NCBI GenBank assembly: GCA_003857395.1
Contig: RPRC01000098.1
Coordinates: 1 to 37,834, forward strand
Direction of reading: 5' to 3'
Source: Geobacter sp.
Lineage (GTDB): Bacteria; Desulfobacterota; Desulfuromonadia; Geobacterales; Geobacteraceae
Length of the DNA: 37,834 nt
Within the stretch, counting starts at the first letter, position 1, and every line of letters begins with the position of its first letter. The position numbers were made by a program, and so were the translations under genes. The notes under the pieces were generated by a model. That model was not told where the DNA came from. It ran no database searches and saw only the letters and a program-made list of their open reading frames with translations. Of this stretch, positions 7,467 to 16,093 are shown in pieces.

Positions 7467-7952
7467 TTATTTTGGTACAGCCCATGAATCTTCAGACTCA
7501 ATTCCATTCGGCTCCCACGTCCACTTGATCTTCTTGTAGGTAAACGAGACATTTTCCATGTGACGGTACGGTTCGTTGGATGCCAAGAGGGTTACCGGCA
7601 TGGACGGGCTCATGCTGACAACGATGGCATCTTCCAATTTATGGGTGAAGTAATGCTCCTCGGTTCCCTGCTTGGTGATCCGGTACCACTTGATGGTTAC
7701 GTCCTTCAGGTGTTCGCCGGTGCACAGTGCCTGATAAAGCTTTGGCGAGCTATTATCAAACTCCTTGGTGATTGTGAGCGGACCGTGAACACGCTTGCCG
7801 GTGGCAAGACCGTCGGTTGGACTGCGGGGAATAGTAACGTCATGATTCATCCCGTAGACAAGGATCGTCTTCTCCCGTCCCTGCATCTCGCAGGAACCAT
7901 CAATTTTTCCCTGTTTTTCACCCGTAAGGGTGAGGTGTGCTGGCATTGCCAT
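7467..7952 (-). CDS. hcp: Hcp tube protein, copy 2
   Basis: A 161-residue Hcp, 156/161 identical to copy 1. Four of the five substitutions fall at residues 35-40 (M35, D38, V39, T40 here; L, S, I, I in copy 1) and the fifth is A158 versus T158. It is the first gene after the terminator that follows tssC, and GGAGG lies nine bases before its ATG. It therefore probably has its own promoter in the 118 bp upstream, which also contains a tandem 17-bp repeat. It heads the cassette hcp2, candidate effector, immunity, immunity paralogue, hcp1. Tube proteins are needed in large amounts, which fits a separate transcript. Confidence 0.95.
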   Translation of the reverse strand: MAMPAHLTLTGEKQGKIDGSCEMQGREKTILVYGMNHDVTIPRSPTDGLATGKRVHGPLTITKEFDNSSPKLYQALCTGEHLKDVTIKWYRITKQGTEEHYFTHKLEDAIVVSMSPSMPVTLLASNEPYRHMENVSFTYKKIKWTWEPNGIESEDSWAVPK

Positions 7953-8016
7953 AATAAAACTCCTCCTTTGTTTAATTGAAGGGAATATAGGTATCCCCCC
8001 TTGGTAAAAACTATTG

Positions 8017-8050
8017 GATTAACCAATTAATTTGATTAACCAATTAATTT
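8017..8050. repeat. Two tandem copies of a 17-bp AT-rich repeat upstream of hcp2
   Basis: GATTAACCAATTAATTT occurs at 8017-8033 and again, identically and without a gap, at 8034-8050. Each unit contains TTAA-N4-TTAA on either strand. The pair lies 65-98 bp upstream of the hcp2 start, between the tssC terminator and the gene, which is where an operator would sit. Binding by a regulator is inferred only from position and exact repetition. Confidence 0.8.
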
Positions 8051-8070
8051 TCATTAGACAACATGGCTTT

Positions 8071-8100
8071 AAAAAGAGCACGGCGCAGCAAGCCGTGCTC
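8071..8100 (-). terminator. Intrinsic terminator after tssC
   Basis: Arms GAGCACGGC (8076-8084) and GCCGTGCTC (8092-8100) pair perfectly over 9 bp with a 7-nt loop. On the minus strand the stem is followed by TTTTT (8071-8075). It starts 9 nt after the tssC stop codon and should end or attenuate the tssJ-to-tssC transcript before hcp2. Confidence 0.85.
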
Positions 8101-8109
8101 CTGTTAATC

Positions 8110-9603
8110 TCAGGCACTAACCTCCTTGTCCAGCTTGCCGACCAGTGACAGGGTAAAATACGCCCCCATATACTTGAAATGAGGCCTGACCTTCAGGGAA
8201 ACCCGGTACCAACCCGGCTCGCCCGGCACTTCCTCGACACCAATTTCGGCCTGACGTAAAGGCCGGCGGCTCCGAACACCGGGCATTGGGTTATCCATGT
8301 CGGAGACGTACTGGCGGATCCAGTTGTTGAGTTCAAGTTCCAGGTCGCCGCGTTCCTTCCAGGTACCAATGTTTTCCCGCTGGATGACTTTCAGATAGTG
8401 GGCGAGACGGCTGACGATGAACATATAGGGCAGCTGTAGTCCCAGTTTATAGTTCAGTTCGGCCTCCTTCCCCTCCTTGCCGATGCCGAAGTATTTCGGC
8501 TTCTGCACCGAATTGGCCGAGAAAAATGCGGCATTATCGCTGCCCTTCCGCATGGTAAGGGCAATGAACCCTTCCTCGGCAAGTTCGAACTCCCGCCGTT
8601 CGGAAATCAGAACCTCGGTAGGTATCTTGGTCTGGATGGCACCCATTGACTCGTATTGATGCAGTGGCAGGTCTTCCACGGCTCCGCCGCCCTGCGGTCC
8701 GATGATGTTGGCGCACCAGCGGTACTTGGCGAAGCTGTCGGTTATGCGGGTGGCAAAGGCGAAGGCCGCATTGCCCCAGGAATAATATTCATGGTTAGCA
8801 GAGACTTTTTCCTGGTAGTTGAAGCTTTTCACCGGCTGGGTTTCCGGCCCGAAGGGGAGGCGCAACAGGAAACGGGGGAGTGTAAGGCCAACATAACGCG
8901 CATCCTCGGTCTCACGAAACGATTGCCACTTGATGTATTGCGGCCCCTCAAGAATCGACTTGATATCCTTGAGGTTTGGCAAGGAATTATAATCTTCCTG
9001 ACCGAAAAATTCAGACTCAACGGCGGCAAAGAAGGGAGTATGCGACATGGCGGCAACCGCCGCCGTGTGCTGCAGGAGCCGCATGTCCTGAGGACCGGCA
9101 TTGAATTCATAATTTCCGATCAGACAGGCGTATGGCTTTCCACCAAACTGTCCATACTCACTGGTGTAAACTGTTTTGTACAACCCGGACCGAACCACCT
9201 CGGTGGCGTCCTCGAAATCCTCCAACAGCTCATCTTTTGTCACATGAAGAATTTCCACCTTGATGTTTTCCCGGAAATCAACCCTGTCAATGAGGAAGTC
9301 AAGGGAGCGCCAGGCCGACTCCAGCTTCTGGAAGTCACCGTGATGAAGAATCTCATCAAGCTGCAGGCTCATCTTACAATCAATCTCGGCAATCATATCG
9401 TCCAAACTTGCCTTGGAGACCTTCACAACTTCACGCCCCGGTTCAAGGAGCTGGGCAATCAGAGCCTCCACACCCTTGCGGGTGATGGAATACGCTTCAT
9501 CAACCGGTTTCAGGCGCGTAGCCTGAACAATCTCTTCCAGCAAAGATTCCTGCACAGCTGCAGATTCAGTATTTTCCGGAGTATTCACCTGTTCCATGCT
9601 CAT
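8110..9603 (-). CDS. tssC: T6SS sheath large subunit TssC (VipB)
   Basis: A 497-residue sheath protein that forms, with TssB, the cytoplasmic contractile tubule which fires the Hcp tube. Recognisable family segments include SAWRSLDFLIDRVDF (about 92-106), the WQSFRETEDARYVGL stretch, IGPQGGGAVEDLP, and SERREFELAEEGFIAL (about 333-348). Length is typical. The start has AGGGGG upstream that overlaps the tssB stop region, and 9 nt separate the two genes, as expected for subunits made in equal amounts. A terminator hairpin follows directly. Confidence 0.96.
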   Translation of the reverse strand: MSMEQVNTPENTESAAVQESLLEEIVQATRLKPVDEAYSITRKGVEALIAQLLEPGREVVKVSKASLDDMIAEIDCKMSLQLDEILHHGDFQKLESAWRSLDFLIDRVDFRENIKVEILHVTKDELLEDFEDATEVVRSGLYKTVYTSEYGQFGGKPYACLIGNYEFNAGPQDMRLLQHTAAVAAMSHTPFFAAVESEFFGQEDYNSLPNLKDIKSILEGPQYIKWQSFRETEDARYVGLTLPRFLLRLPFGPETQPVKSFNYQEKVSANHEYYSWGNAAFAFATRITDSFAKYRWCANIIGPQGGGAVEDLPLHQYESMGAIQTKIPTEVLISERREFELAEEGFIALTMRKGSDNAAFFSANSVQKPKYFGIGKEGKEAELNYKLGLQLPYMFIVSRLAHYLKVIQRENIGTWKERGDLELELNNWIRQYVSDMDNPMPGVRSRRPLRQAEIGVEEVPGEPGWYRVSLKVRPHFKYMGAYFTLSLVGKLDKEVSA

Positions 9604-9612
9604 AGATCCCCC

Positions 9613-10101
9613 TTACTTGTCCAAGCCGATTTCGGCCAACAGCCTCTGCCGGGCATTGTCGTCTTTGATGAGCTCCTGGATCTTTTTCCGGAATTCGGGA
9701 ACATTCGATAAAGGCCCCTTGAGTGCCCTGAGAGCTTCACGAAGTTCCAGCAGCCGTTGCAATTCCGGCACCTGTGCCACGATCGCCTCGGGGCCGAAGT
9801 CTTTCATCGTCTCCGCCCGGAGGCTGACATTCAACTCATCGGTTTTGTCACCAGCCAGCCGGTTGGGAACACTGAAGTTCAAGGCGATTTTCTGTGCTTT
9901 GAGAACCTCGTTGAAATTGTCCTTATCGACATTTACCGGCTCACGTTTCTCAAGTGGGCGTGCATCATGATTCCCGGTAAAATCGCCCATCACCAGCATC
10001 TTCAATGGGAGCTCGACTTCTTCTTTTGCATCGCCCAGGGATGGGCGATAGACGATGTTCACTCTTTCTTTCGGCGCCAAGGATAATTCCTTTGCCATCA
10101 T
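9613..10101 (-). CDS. tssB: T6SS sheath small subunit TssB (VipA)
   Basis: A 162-residue partner of TssC in the contractile sheath. The N-terminal part matches the family: KERVNIVYRPSLGDA, then VELPLKMLVMGDFTG, and the C-terminal half is helical. Two ATG codons are in tandem at 10099-10101 and 10096-10098. AGGAG lies only four bases before the first, so initiation at the second (161 residues) is at least as likely. There are 133 bp between the tagF::tssA stop and tssB. I see no convincing promoter there, so tssB is probably in the tssJ-headed operon. Confidence 0.94.
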   Translation of the reverse strand: MMAKELSLAPKERVNIVYRPSLGDAKEEVELPLKMLVMGDFTGNHDARPLEKREPVNVDKDNFNEVLKAQKIALNFSVPNRLAGDKTDELNVSLRAETMKDFGPEAIVAQVPELQRLLELREALRALKGPLSNVPEFRKKIQELIKDDNARQRLLAEIGLDK

Positions 10102-10234
10102 TTCACTCCTTTTTTCAGTATTTCCTTACGATGTAAAAACGGCTGCAAGCCCATCTTTTACCGCGACACACCAACACCATCCCGGTTCAGGCTGGAAAAT
10201 CCCCACAACAAACCAGTGCAGCTTATGGTAACAA

Positions 10235-12628
10235 CTACTCCTTCGCCAGCCGCACCATTTCCGGCATGTCCACCCGCCCTATCCGATGCAGCACATCCGT
10301 CGCTCGATCCTTGTATTTTTGCTCTGACTGAGCGTCGAGCGTGAACCAGGCAAGCCTGAGACCCCTCATGGCCAATGCGGGCTCATACTCTTCCAAGCCA
10401 TGTTTGTCCATATCCATCATAATCTGGTCGATGTGGGGAATGGCGAGTTTCGGCTTCCCCAAGTCCACCAGCATCCTGGAAAGCGCCAACCGCCAGAGCA
10501 GTATTTCCCGCCGGGATGAAGATGCTCGAAGTTTTTCCTGGACATTCTCCATTGCTTCAATGAGTTTTCCCTTGCGAAGCAACAGCTGTATTTCATCAAT
10601 GCTTTTCCCAATAACTTCTTCCATCTCCACGAGGGGTGTATCGGGGAGTGACTGCGATGTCTTGCCAAGTGAAGCTCTCTGGCAGGTAATACTCTCCAGC
10701 CACTGCCTGGTTTCCGGAGTTGCGAAAGGGGTTCCGTCGGAAAAAGAGAGCTCTTCCAACCCTGGCAGGCGGAGCAACAGGAATGCCGTCTCCTGGCACA
10801 CGGCCTGATGGGCCCTTTCAAATCGTGTCCCGAGCCTTAAGAGGGCCTCCGCGGAGAGACGATTGAGATCCAGCCAGAAAATATACTGGGTAAGCCGTGC
10901 CTCGGCGGCCTTGAGGAGTGCCTCGGCATCTCCTTTGTTTCTCAGTTCGAAGAGAAGGTTTTTTTCCACGGTGGTTGGAGGAGGAATCCTGGTTCTTCCG
11001 CTTACAGTCGGCGGGAGGTCCTCCACAGTGTACCAGGCCGATTTTCTCGTCATCCGATAGGCAACTGCTACCGCCAAATCCTGTTGCCAAAGATAATAGG
11101 ATGCCTCGCGGACCTTATTCATTCCATCTTGCAAGGCGTGTTCGGCCTCGTGGCTATTCACTAAATCACGACTGGGATAGCCTTCACCTGGGAAATCATC
11201 CTCTTTGCTGACCTGAACCGAAGTGTTTTCAGCCTCTGGATCCGAAACGGGGGGCAAGCGCGATTCTGATCGGGGTGTTTCATCCACCTCAGGCATAAAC
11301 CCGTTGAGAAGTTCCTGGATACCAACCAGGGAAGGGGCATTTTCAAGGCGCTCTGACAAAAGGATTTCCAGACGGCTCAGATTGTTTCGGATCAAAGCAA
11401 GCTGAACAGGAGGAAACGAGAGATCCTTCTGTTGCTTCAAGGCGGTTTCGGTCTTCTCTGCCCACCATTCTATCGCCCTGCCCCGCCCCCTTGCACGATG
11501 TTTGGGCGGATAGAGGTCTTCCCAGAAATTTTCGAGCAGGTCCAGATACAGATTGAGACCCATTGCAAAACCATCGCTACGGTGCCGGTAAATGAGAGAA
11601 ACCGCCAGATACCCAGCCGCCACCAGGTCCTTGGATCTGTTCATCAGGATCTCCGAAGCGAACCTGCAGACCTTCTCCCAATTGACTGAACCTGCCGCAG
11701 CCGGAGAAGAAAGCTTGTCCACTTCCGTCTGAAGTTCATCAAAAGATGGGTCATAACGGATATCGACCCCGGCAGGCTTGTCAATGCTGATGGGATGTCT
11801 GCCCAGTTCGGAAATATCCATGGAAAACTCCGTTCCAATCATGTTTTTTCCGACACCCGCGGATGAAACCGACCAAAGCTGTGTAAAATCTGTCGATTTC
11901 AAGGGCCGCCTGAATAGGGCAAGATAGGCTTTCTCCAACGTTCCTCCCATGAAAACGGCATTCGGAGTGCCTGTCACGGATTCCTTGAACAGCAAGTGCC
12001 AGAGACTGACCCGCATGATCTTGTCGTTGCAATGCCCCCTGTCCAGACTCACGTACGTCTCACCTTTATCCGCGTTGGCAGCGGCGATTTTTTTCAATTC
12101 ACGCAAATCAAGAAAAGATGCGTACGGATCGGATGGCGAACCTATTCCGTTCAGAACCTTCCTCTTCTCTTTCAGATCAGACCATCCCTGTATTGGAGGT
12201 CTGATGGTGTGCATTTCTTCTTCCAACTTCTTCAGATCGGGAAAGAGATTTGAAGCGAGGTATTCGATTTGGCTCCAGGTCTTTTCACAGGCAAAGGGGA
12301 GGAGATCCCAATTGTCCTGCCAGTTCTTGAGTGAGCCAACCCCCGTTATCACCAAGGGATATGGGCGGCCAAAACTGTCACTGCTCACGCGAACGACCCC
12401 ACATACCAGTGACTCCTTCCCCGCGGCCTTAACACAGAAGCGCCAAGAGCAGAAATCGGGTGCGGCAGTCTCCTTCGCTGTAAGGAGCTGGTAGCCATCT
12501 TCAATCCAGGTAAAAAGCCCCTCCAAAAACGGGGTGCTTTCCCCAATCTGGAAATAGTCCTTTGCCGCCGGATGCTTTCCGAACGCGGCCCACTGCCAGT
12601 TTTGTCCGCTATCTAGTGTGTCCAGCAC
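10235..12628 (-). CDS. tssA: TagF-TssA fusion protein
   Basis: A 797-residue two-part protein. Residues 1 to about 265 resemble TagF (DUF2094), with the family signature FGKHPAAKDYF near the start (about 16-26). TagF is a post-translational repressor of T6SS assembly in P. aeruginosa and Agrobacterium. From about 271 an ImpA_N domain begins (ISELGRHPISIDKPAG), including the LENFWEDLYPP motif of TssA proteins. The C-terminal part (about 540-797) resembles the helical ends of VasJ-type TssA. TssA guides baseplate docking and sheath and tube growth. Both regions lie in one uninterrupted frame. The start is GTG at 12626-12628, overlapping tssM by 16 nt, with AAGGAG nine bases upstream. The fusion places a repressor domain on a core assembly factor. 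Confidence 0.87.
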   Translation of the reverse strand: MLDTLDSGQNWQWAAFGKHPAAKDYFQIGESTPFLEGLFTWIEDGYQLLTAKETAAPDFCSWRFCVKAAGKESLVCGVVRVSSDSFGRPYPLVITGVGSLKNWQDNWDLLPFACEKTWSQIEYLASNLFPDLKKLEEEMHTIRPPIQGWSDLKEKRKVLNGIGSPSDPYASFLDLRELKKIAAANADKGETYVSLDRGHCNDKIMRVSLWHLLFKESVTGTPNAVFMGGTLEKAYLALFRRPLKSTDFTQLWSVSSAGVGKNMIGTEFSMDISELGRHPISIDKPAGVDIRYDPSFDELQTEVDKLSSPAAAGSVNWEKVCRFASEILMNRSKDLVAAGYLAVSLIYRHRSDGFAMGLNLYLDLLENFWEDLYPPKHRARGRGRAIEWWAEKTETALKQQKDLSFPPVQLALIRNNLSRLEILLSERLENAPSLVGIQELLNGFMPEVDETPRSESRLPPVSDPEAENTSVQVSKEDDFPGEGYPSRDLVNSHEAEHALQDGMNKVREASYYLWQQDLAVAVAYRMTRKSAWYTVEDLPPTVSGRTRIPPPTTVEKNLLFELRNKGDAEALLKAAEARLTQYIFWLDLNRLSAEALLRLGTRFERAHQAVCQETAFLLLRLPGLEELSFSDGTPFATPETRQWLESITCQRASLGKTSQSLPDTPLVEMEEVIGKSIDEIQLLLRKGKLIEAMENVQEKLRASSSRREILLWRLALSRMLVDLGKPKLAIPHIDQIMMDMDKHGLEEYEPALAMRGLRLAWFTLDAQSEQKYKDRATDVLHRIGRVDMPEMVRLAKE

Positions 12629-15600
12629 TGTGCTATACTCCTTGGCGCCTGTCCCGACAATGTTGCAGTCTGCTTCAGGATCGCAGCGCTGCCGGTAAAC
12701 CGGTAATTCACCGTGATGTATTTTACTTCCATCCGAACCAACGCGCCCTTTTCTCCCGGGAATTCCTTGTCAAGAAAGGTCCGGTGCCCCCCGCGCATAT
12801 CCTTGAGAAAATTGGGAAATCCCTCCTGTCCCATGTAATGCCTGGTAAGAACCACATCTCCCACCTCGATCTGCAGGACGACATCACCACATGTATCCGG
12901 CGACCAGTAAAAGGTTTTACTTACCGGGTAGTTATTATTGACAAGGGTCTGAGTGTTGCCGCTGCACTGGAGTTCCAGTCGTGCACTGTGTGGTTTTATG
13001 GCAGCTTCGGCATTGGTATCCGTTGGAAGTCCTTTGACGCCGATACTGAACTGCTGGGATCGCCCCATTGACATGACCGCTGCCTGAGCCTGAGCCCCCT
13101 TGCCGAGAAAGGCAAACAGCGAATTCTGCAAAGCTACGCTTCCACCCAAAGCTTCCTTGGCTCGATAGCCGTACATAGAGCCTTTTATGAATGGCGCCGC
13201 AGGACCTTTCATGAAGCGCCACGCAAGTCCGTCTGGACCAACAAGTACCGGCATGGCCTGCTGGGGAGACATGCCCAGGGTAGGGGCAAGTACCTGCTCT
13301 TCCCACATAGCCTGAAGCTGGCAGGCGCTTTCTCTTCGAACATAGGCCCAGAGAAAATCAAACGGCCCATGCAACAGCTGCCAAAAGATCTCGTCGGAGT
13401 CTCCCGCAGCCATGCTGCTCTTCAGATTCCCCATGGCGTTTGACGCAGCATAAAAATGGGATTTGCCGGTGACCTGGTCTTCCCCGAATGTTTGCGCACC
13501 CAGTTGAAACGCCAGGTTTCTCGATGCAGTGGCCGGAGTGATTGCCTCAAGGGAACGCCGATATTCCTGGCAGGCGCTTCCGGCAGCCATGCGGGTGTTC
13601 AGCTCCTGAGCGCCAGCTTCCCTGCCGATGTTTCTTCTTATGGTGTTGACGATTTTGTTTCCTCCACCCGAGGCCTTAGCCAAAGAGCCCGTCTTCAGAA
13701 CCAATTTCTGAGCCCTGGCAGCCTGGTAGCGATATACCTGTTGCACCCACTTCGGCATGGGCCCTCCCGCTGCCAGCGGCTCCAACTCAAAGGCTGCCCT
13801 GTTGAGAAGGCCAAAATACGGCCCAGTATCGCCGGCCATTCGGGCGGCTACCGGTTGCCATTCTCTTGCTCCCTGCAACCGCTCAATCCCTCTGGAGAAA
13901 TTGGATACAAAACTCTGCCACGACTCAAAAGCTGCATTTCGATACCACCCGGCAAAACCAGCCTTTTGAGCCGAGATAATCCCTTGGTCCGGCAGGGCGG
14001 CTTGCATTTCTACCATAAGAGCGTCAACGGCAGCTTTGCCCTTCCGGGTGAAAGTCGGGCGAACAAACCTTTCCTCTGGCAAAGTCAGGCTTCCACCCCA
14101 GAACTCCTTCAGGGTAACTGCCGGAAGACCGCTTTGAGCATCAACCCAGGACGTCAGCCACTGCAGATTTCCGTCTTTTGCCACGATAAGCTGTTTCAAC
14201 CACGATTGAAGATCTGCCATCTCCCGGGTTGTGTCACCTGAGTCGCTTCGCCAGAACAGATTTGAGAGATAGAGCGATCCGAAAACCTTTTTCACCTCCA
14301 GCGTCATGCCAGGGTCGGGTGTATTCATGAACGTGACGTAGGAAGGTTGCGGTTTTGCTGCAAGCCCTTCCATGGGGGAATCTTTCAGACGTGCCTTAAG
14401 GATATTTATTCGCCGTACCACGTGCACAACATATTGCCCGTATATGTCGTCCGGAGTGGCTGCGGACATGGTTGTCATCGTCCCCGCCATTTGCTTGTCA
14501 AAAGGGCGGAGGAGGAACTCTTGGAACTGCCTGCAGTATCTGTTCTTCAGTTCCCGCTCCACCCTGATACTTTCGTTGAGTCCGAAACGGGGAATCCACC
14601 AGTGACGGTTCCGGTCCTCGACTCTCACTATTTCACGGCGAAAACGGTCCATGGTAACAAGATTGGAAAATGTCTCGCCACCCAAGGCCGCCGGTTTAGA
14701 AAATTCCTGAGATATATCCCGGATAGTCTTTATATTCTTTACGAAAGAGAAGCTCAGCAGTCCGCAGAGCGACACTCCGACAATAATCCAAGAGGTCAGC
14801 CCCAAGTTGCCGGTAAGAACACGCCATTCGATTGCCCGGCGGGTAGGTGCCAAAAGGGAACGGTCCCTCGGCAGGACAGAAGCAAAGAAATCGTGAAGGA
14901 ACAGTCCCTTGCTGGTTCCGGGAAGGCATTCGCCTTTTCTTGCGGCACCCACAGTTTCGGAAAAACCTGAGTGGGGGGTTCCCTCCTGCCGGCCACTGCT
15001 AAAGAACAAACCACGTAGCACCGGTGTTTCCTGGTAGGGATTTTGACGAAAGACATTCGTCATGAAGACGGCTAGTCCCTGCTGCAGTCTTTCGAACTCC
15101 TCCGGGAAAAGGAACAGATCCGGATCGGCGACTCTGGCCTGTGGCTCGTGAAGCAGGTGCAGGCGAAGGTTTCTCAAGCGTTCGTCGATCGTCGTGGCGG
15201 CACGCTCCATAAAAGAATCAACATCGGCCGAAAGATCCTGGTTTATGATACCCATTGGCTGGTTCAGGCTCTTTTCCGGAAGAATTTCGCAGAATCGATT
15301 GACGCCGTTTATCAGGTCGCACTTCGTTACCAGGGTATAGACCGGAAACCTTACACCCAGCGCTCTCATCAATTCGTCGATACGGCGACGTATCGTCAGG
15401 CCCTCTTTCTCCAACTCTTCCAGTTGGGCTTCCAGCAGGCGGTCGGCAGCCACCGTCACGATCAGCCCGTTAAGGGGTTCTCTCCGCCGGTATCTGAGCA
15501 GGAGTGAGAGAAATTTCTGCCATTCTTCCCTGTCACGCTCTCCGTTGACCGGTATTGTGTAACGACCTGCCGTATCAATTACTACTGCCTGTTCGAAGAA

Positions 15601-16092
15601 CCACCAGTCGCACTGCTTTGTTCCAGAGACACCCCGGACTCTGCCAAGATCTTCAAACGGAGAAGCAAGACGGGCACTACTCAAAGACGTTGTTTTCCCC
15701 GATCCACTTTCACCGATTACCATGTACCAAGGGAGCACATAGAGGGGATTACCCAGTTTTTTAAGATGCGACCCCCGGAGTGTTTCAACGGCCTTTTTCC
15801 ATCGAACCCGCAGTTCCCTGACCTCACCGTTCTCCCTTGAGGAAAGATTTTTGAGACGCACGGCATCCTCTTCACTAATTTCACGTACAAAATTTTTCTC
15901 TCGACGCCTCAACCAGACCTTTCGGAGAAAAACAAAACCGACAGCTAAACCAGCCAGCAGGAGCAGGAGGAAGAAAGCAACCCACCACGGCCAGTCAAAA
16001 TAACACTCAATCCCCAAAACCAGGAGCACGAGAAGTAAGCCAGCCACGATCCACAGGCATACCTTAGATATCTTTCGAAGGGCCTCTCTCAT
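12613..16092 (-). CDS. tssM: T6SS inner-membrane protein TssM (IcmF)
   Basis: A 1159-residue IcmF-family protein that spans the inner membrane and reaches through the periplasm to TssJ. Two adjacent transmembrane helices lie at about 12-29 and 36-57, and a third at about 430-452. The cytoplasmic loop carries a Walker A motif GESGSGKT (127-134), VVIDTAGRY (170-178) and a TKCD nucleotide-specificity motif (256-259). Some TssM proteins have lost Walker A, but this one keeps it. The large periplasmic part (about 455-1159) has the usual length. The ATG lies one base after the tssL stop (TGA-G-ATG), indicating translational coupling, and the 3' end overlaps the next gene. Confidence 0.95.
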   Translation of the reverse strand: MREALRKISKVCLWIVAGLLLVLLVLGIECYFDWPWWVAFFLLLLLAGLAVGFVFLRKVWLRRREKNFVREISEEDAVRLKNLSSRENGEVRELRVRWKKAVETLRGSHLKKLGNPLYVLPWYMVIGESGSGKTTSLSSARLASPFEDLGRVRGVSGTKQCDWWFFEQAVVIDTAGRYTIPVNGERDREEWQKFLSLLLRYRRREPLNGLIVTVAADRLLEAQLEELEKEGLTIRRRIDELMRALGVRFPVYTLVTKCDLINGVNRFCEILPEKSLNQPMGIINQDLSADVDSFMERAATTIDERLRNLRLHLLHEPQARVADPDLFLFPEEFERLQQGLAVFMTNVFRQNPYQETPVLRGLFFSSGRQEGTPHSGFSETVGAARKGECLPGTSKGLFLHDFFASVLPRDRSLLAPTRRAIEWRVLTGNLGLTSWIIVGVSLCGLLSFSFVKNIKTIRDISQEFSKPAALGGETFSNLVTMDRFRREIVRVEDRNRHWWIPRFGLNESIRVERELKNRYCRQFQEFLLRPFDKQMAGTMTTMSAATPDDIYGQYVVHVVRRINILKARLKDSPMEGLAAKPQPSYVTFMNTPDPGMTLEVKKVFGSLYLSNLFWRSDSGDTTREMADLQSWLKQLIVAKDGNLQWLTSWVDAQSGLPAVTLKEFWGGSLTLPEERFVRPTFTRKGKAAVDALMVEMQAALPDQGIISAQKAGFAGWYRNAAFESWQSFVSNFSRGIERLQGAREWQPVAARMAGDTGPYFGLLNRAAFELEPLAAGGPMPKWVQQVYRYQAARAQKLVLKTGSLAKASGGGNKIVNTIRRNIGREAGAQELNTRMAAGSACQEYRRSLEAITPATASRNLAFQLGAQTFGEDQVTGKSHFYAASNAMGNLKSSMAAGDSDEIFWQLLHGPFDFLWAYVRRESACQLQAMWEEQVLAPTLGMSPQQAMPVLVGPDGLAWRFMKGPAAPFIKGSMYGYRAKEALGGSVALQNSLFAFLGKGAQAQAAVMSMGRSQQFSIGVKGLPTDTNAEAAIKPHSARLELQCSGNTQTLVNNNYPVSKTFYWSPDTCGDVVLQIEVGDVVLTRHYMGQEGFPNFLKDMRGGHRTFLDKEFPGEKGALVRMEVKYITVNYRFTGSAAILKQTATLSGQAPRSIAQCWTH

Positions 16093-16093
16093 C

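Noticed and set aside
8656..9711. 351-codon plus-strand frame across tssC and tssB
   Set aside because: It is antisense to two secure sheath genes and reads as a composition artefact, with no family signature.
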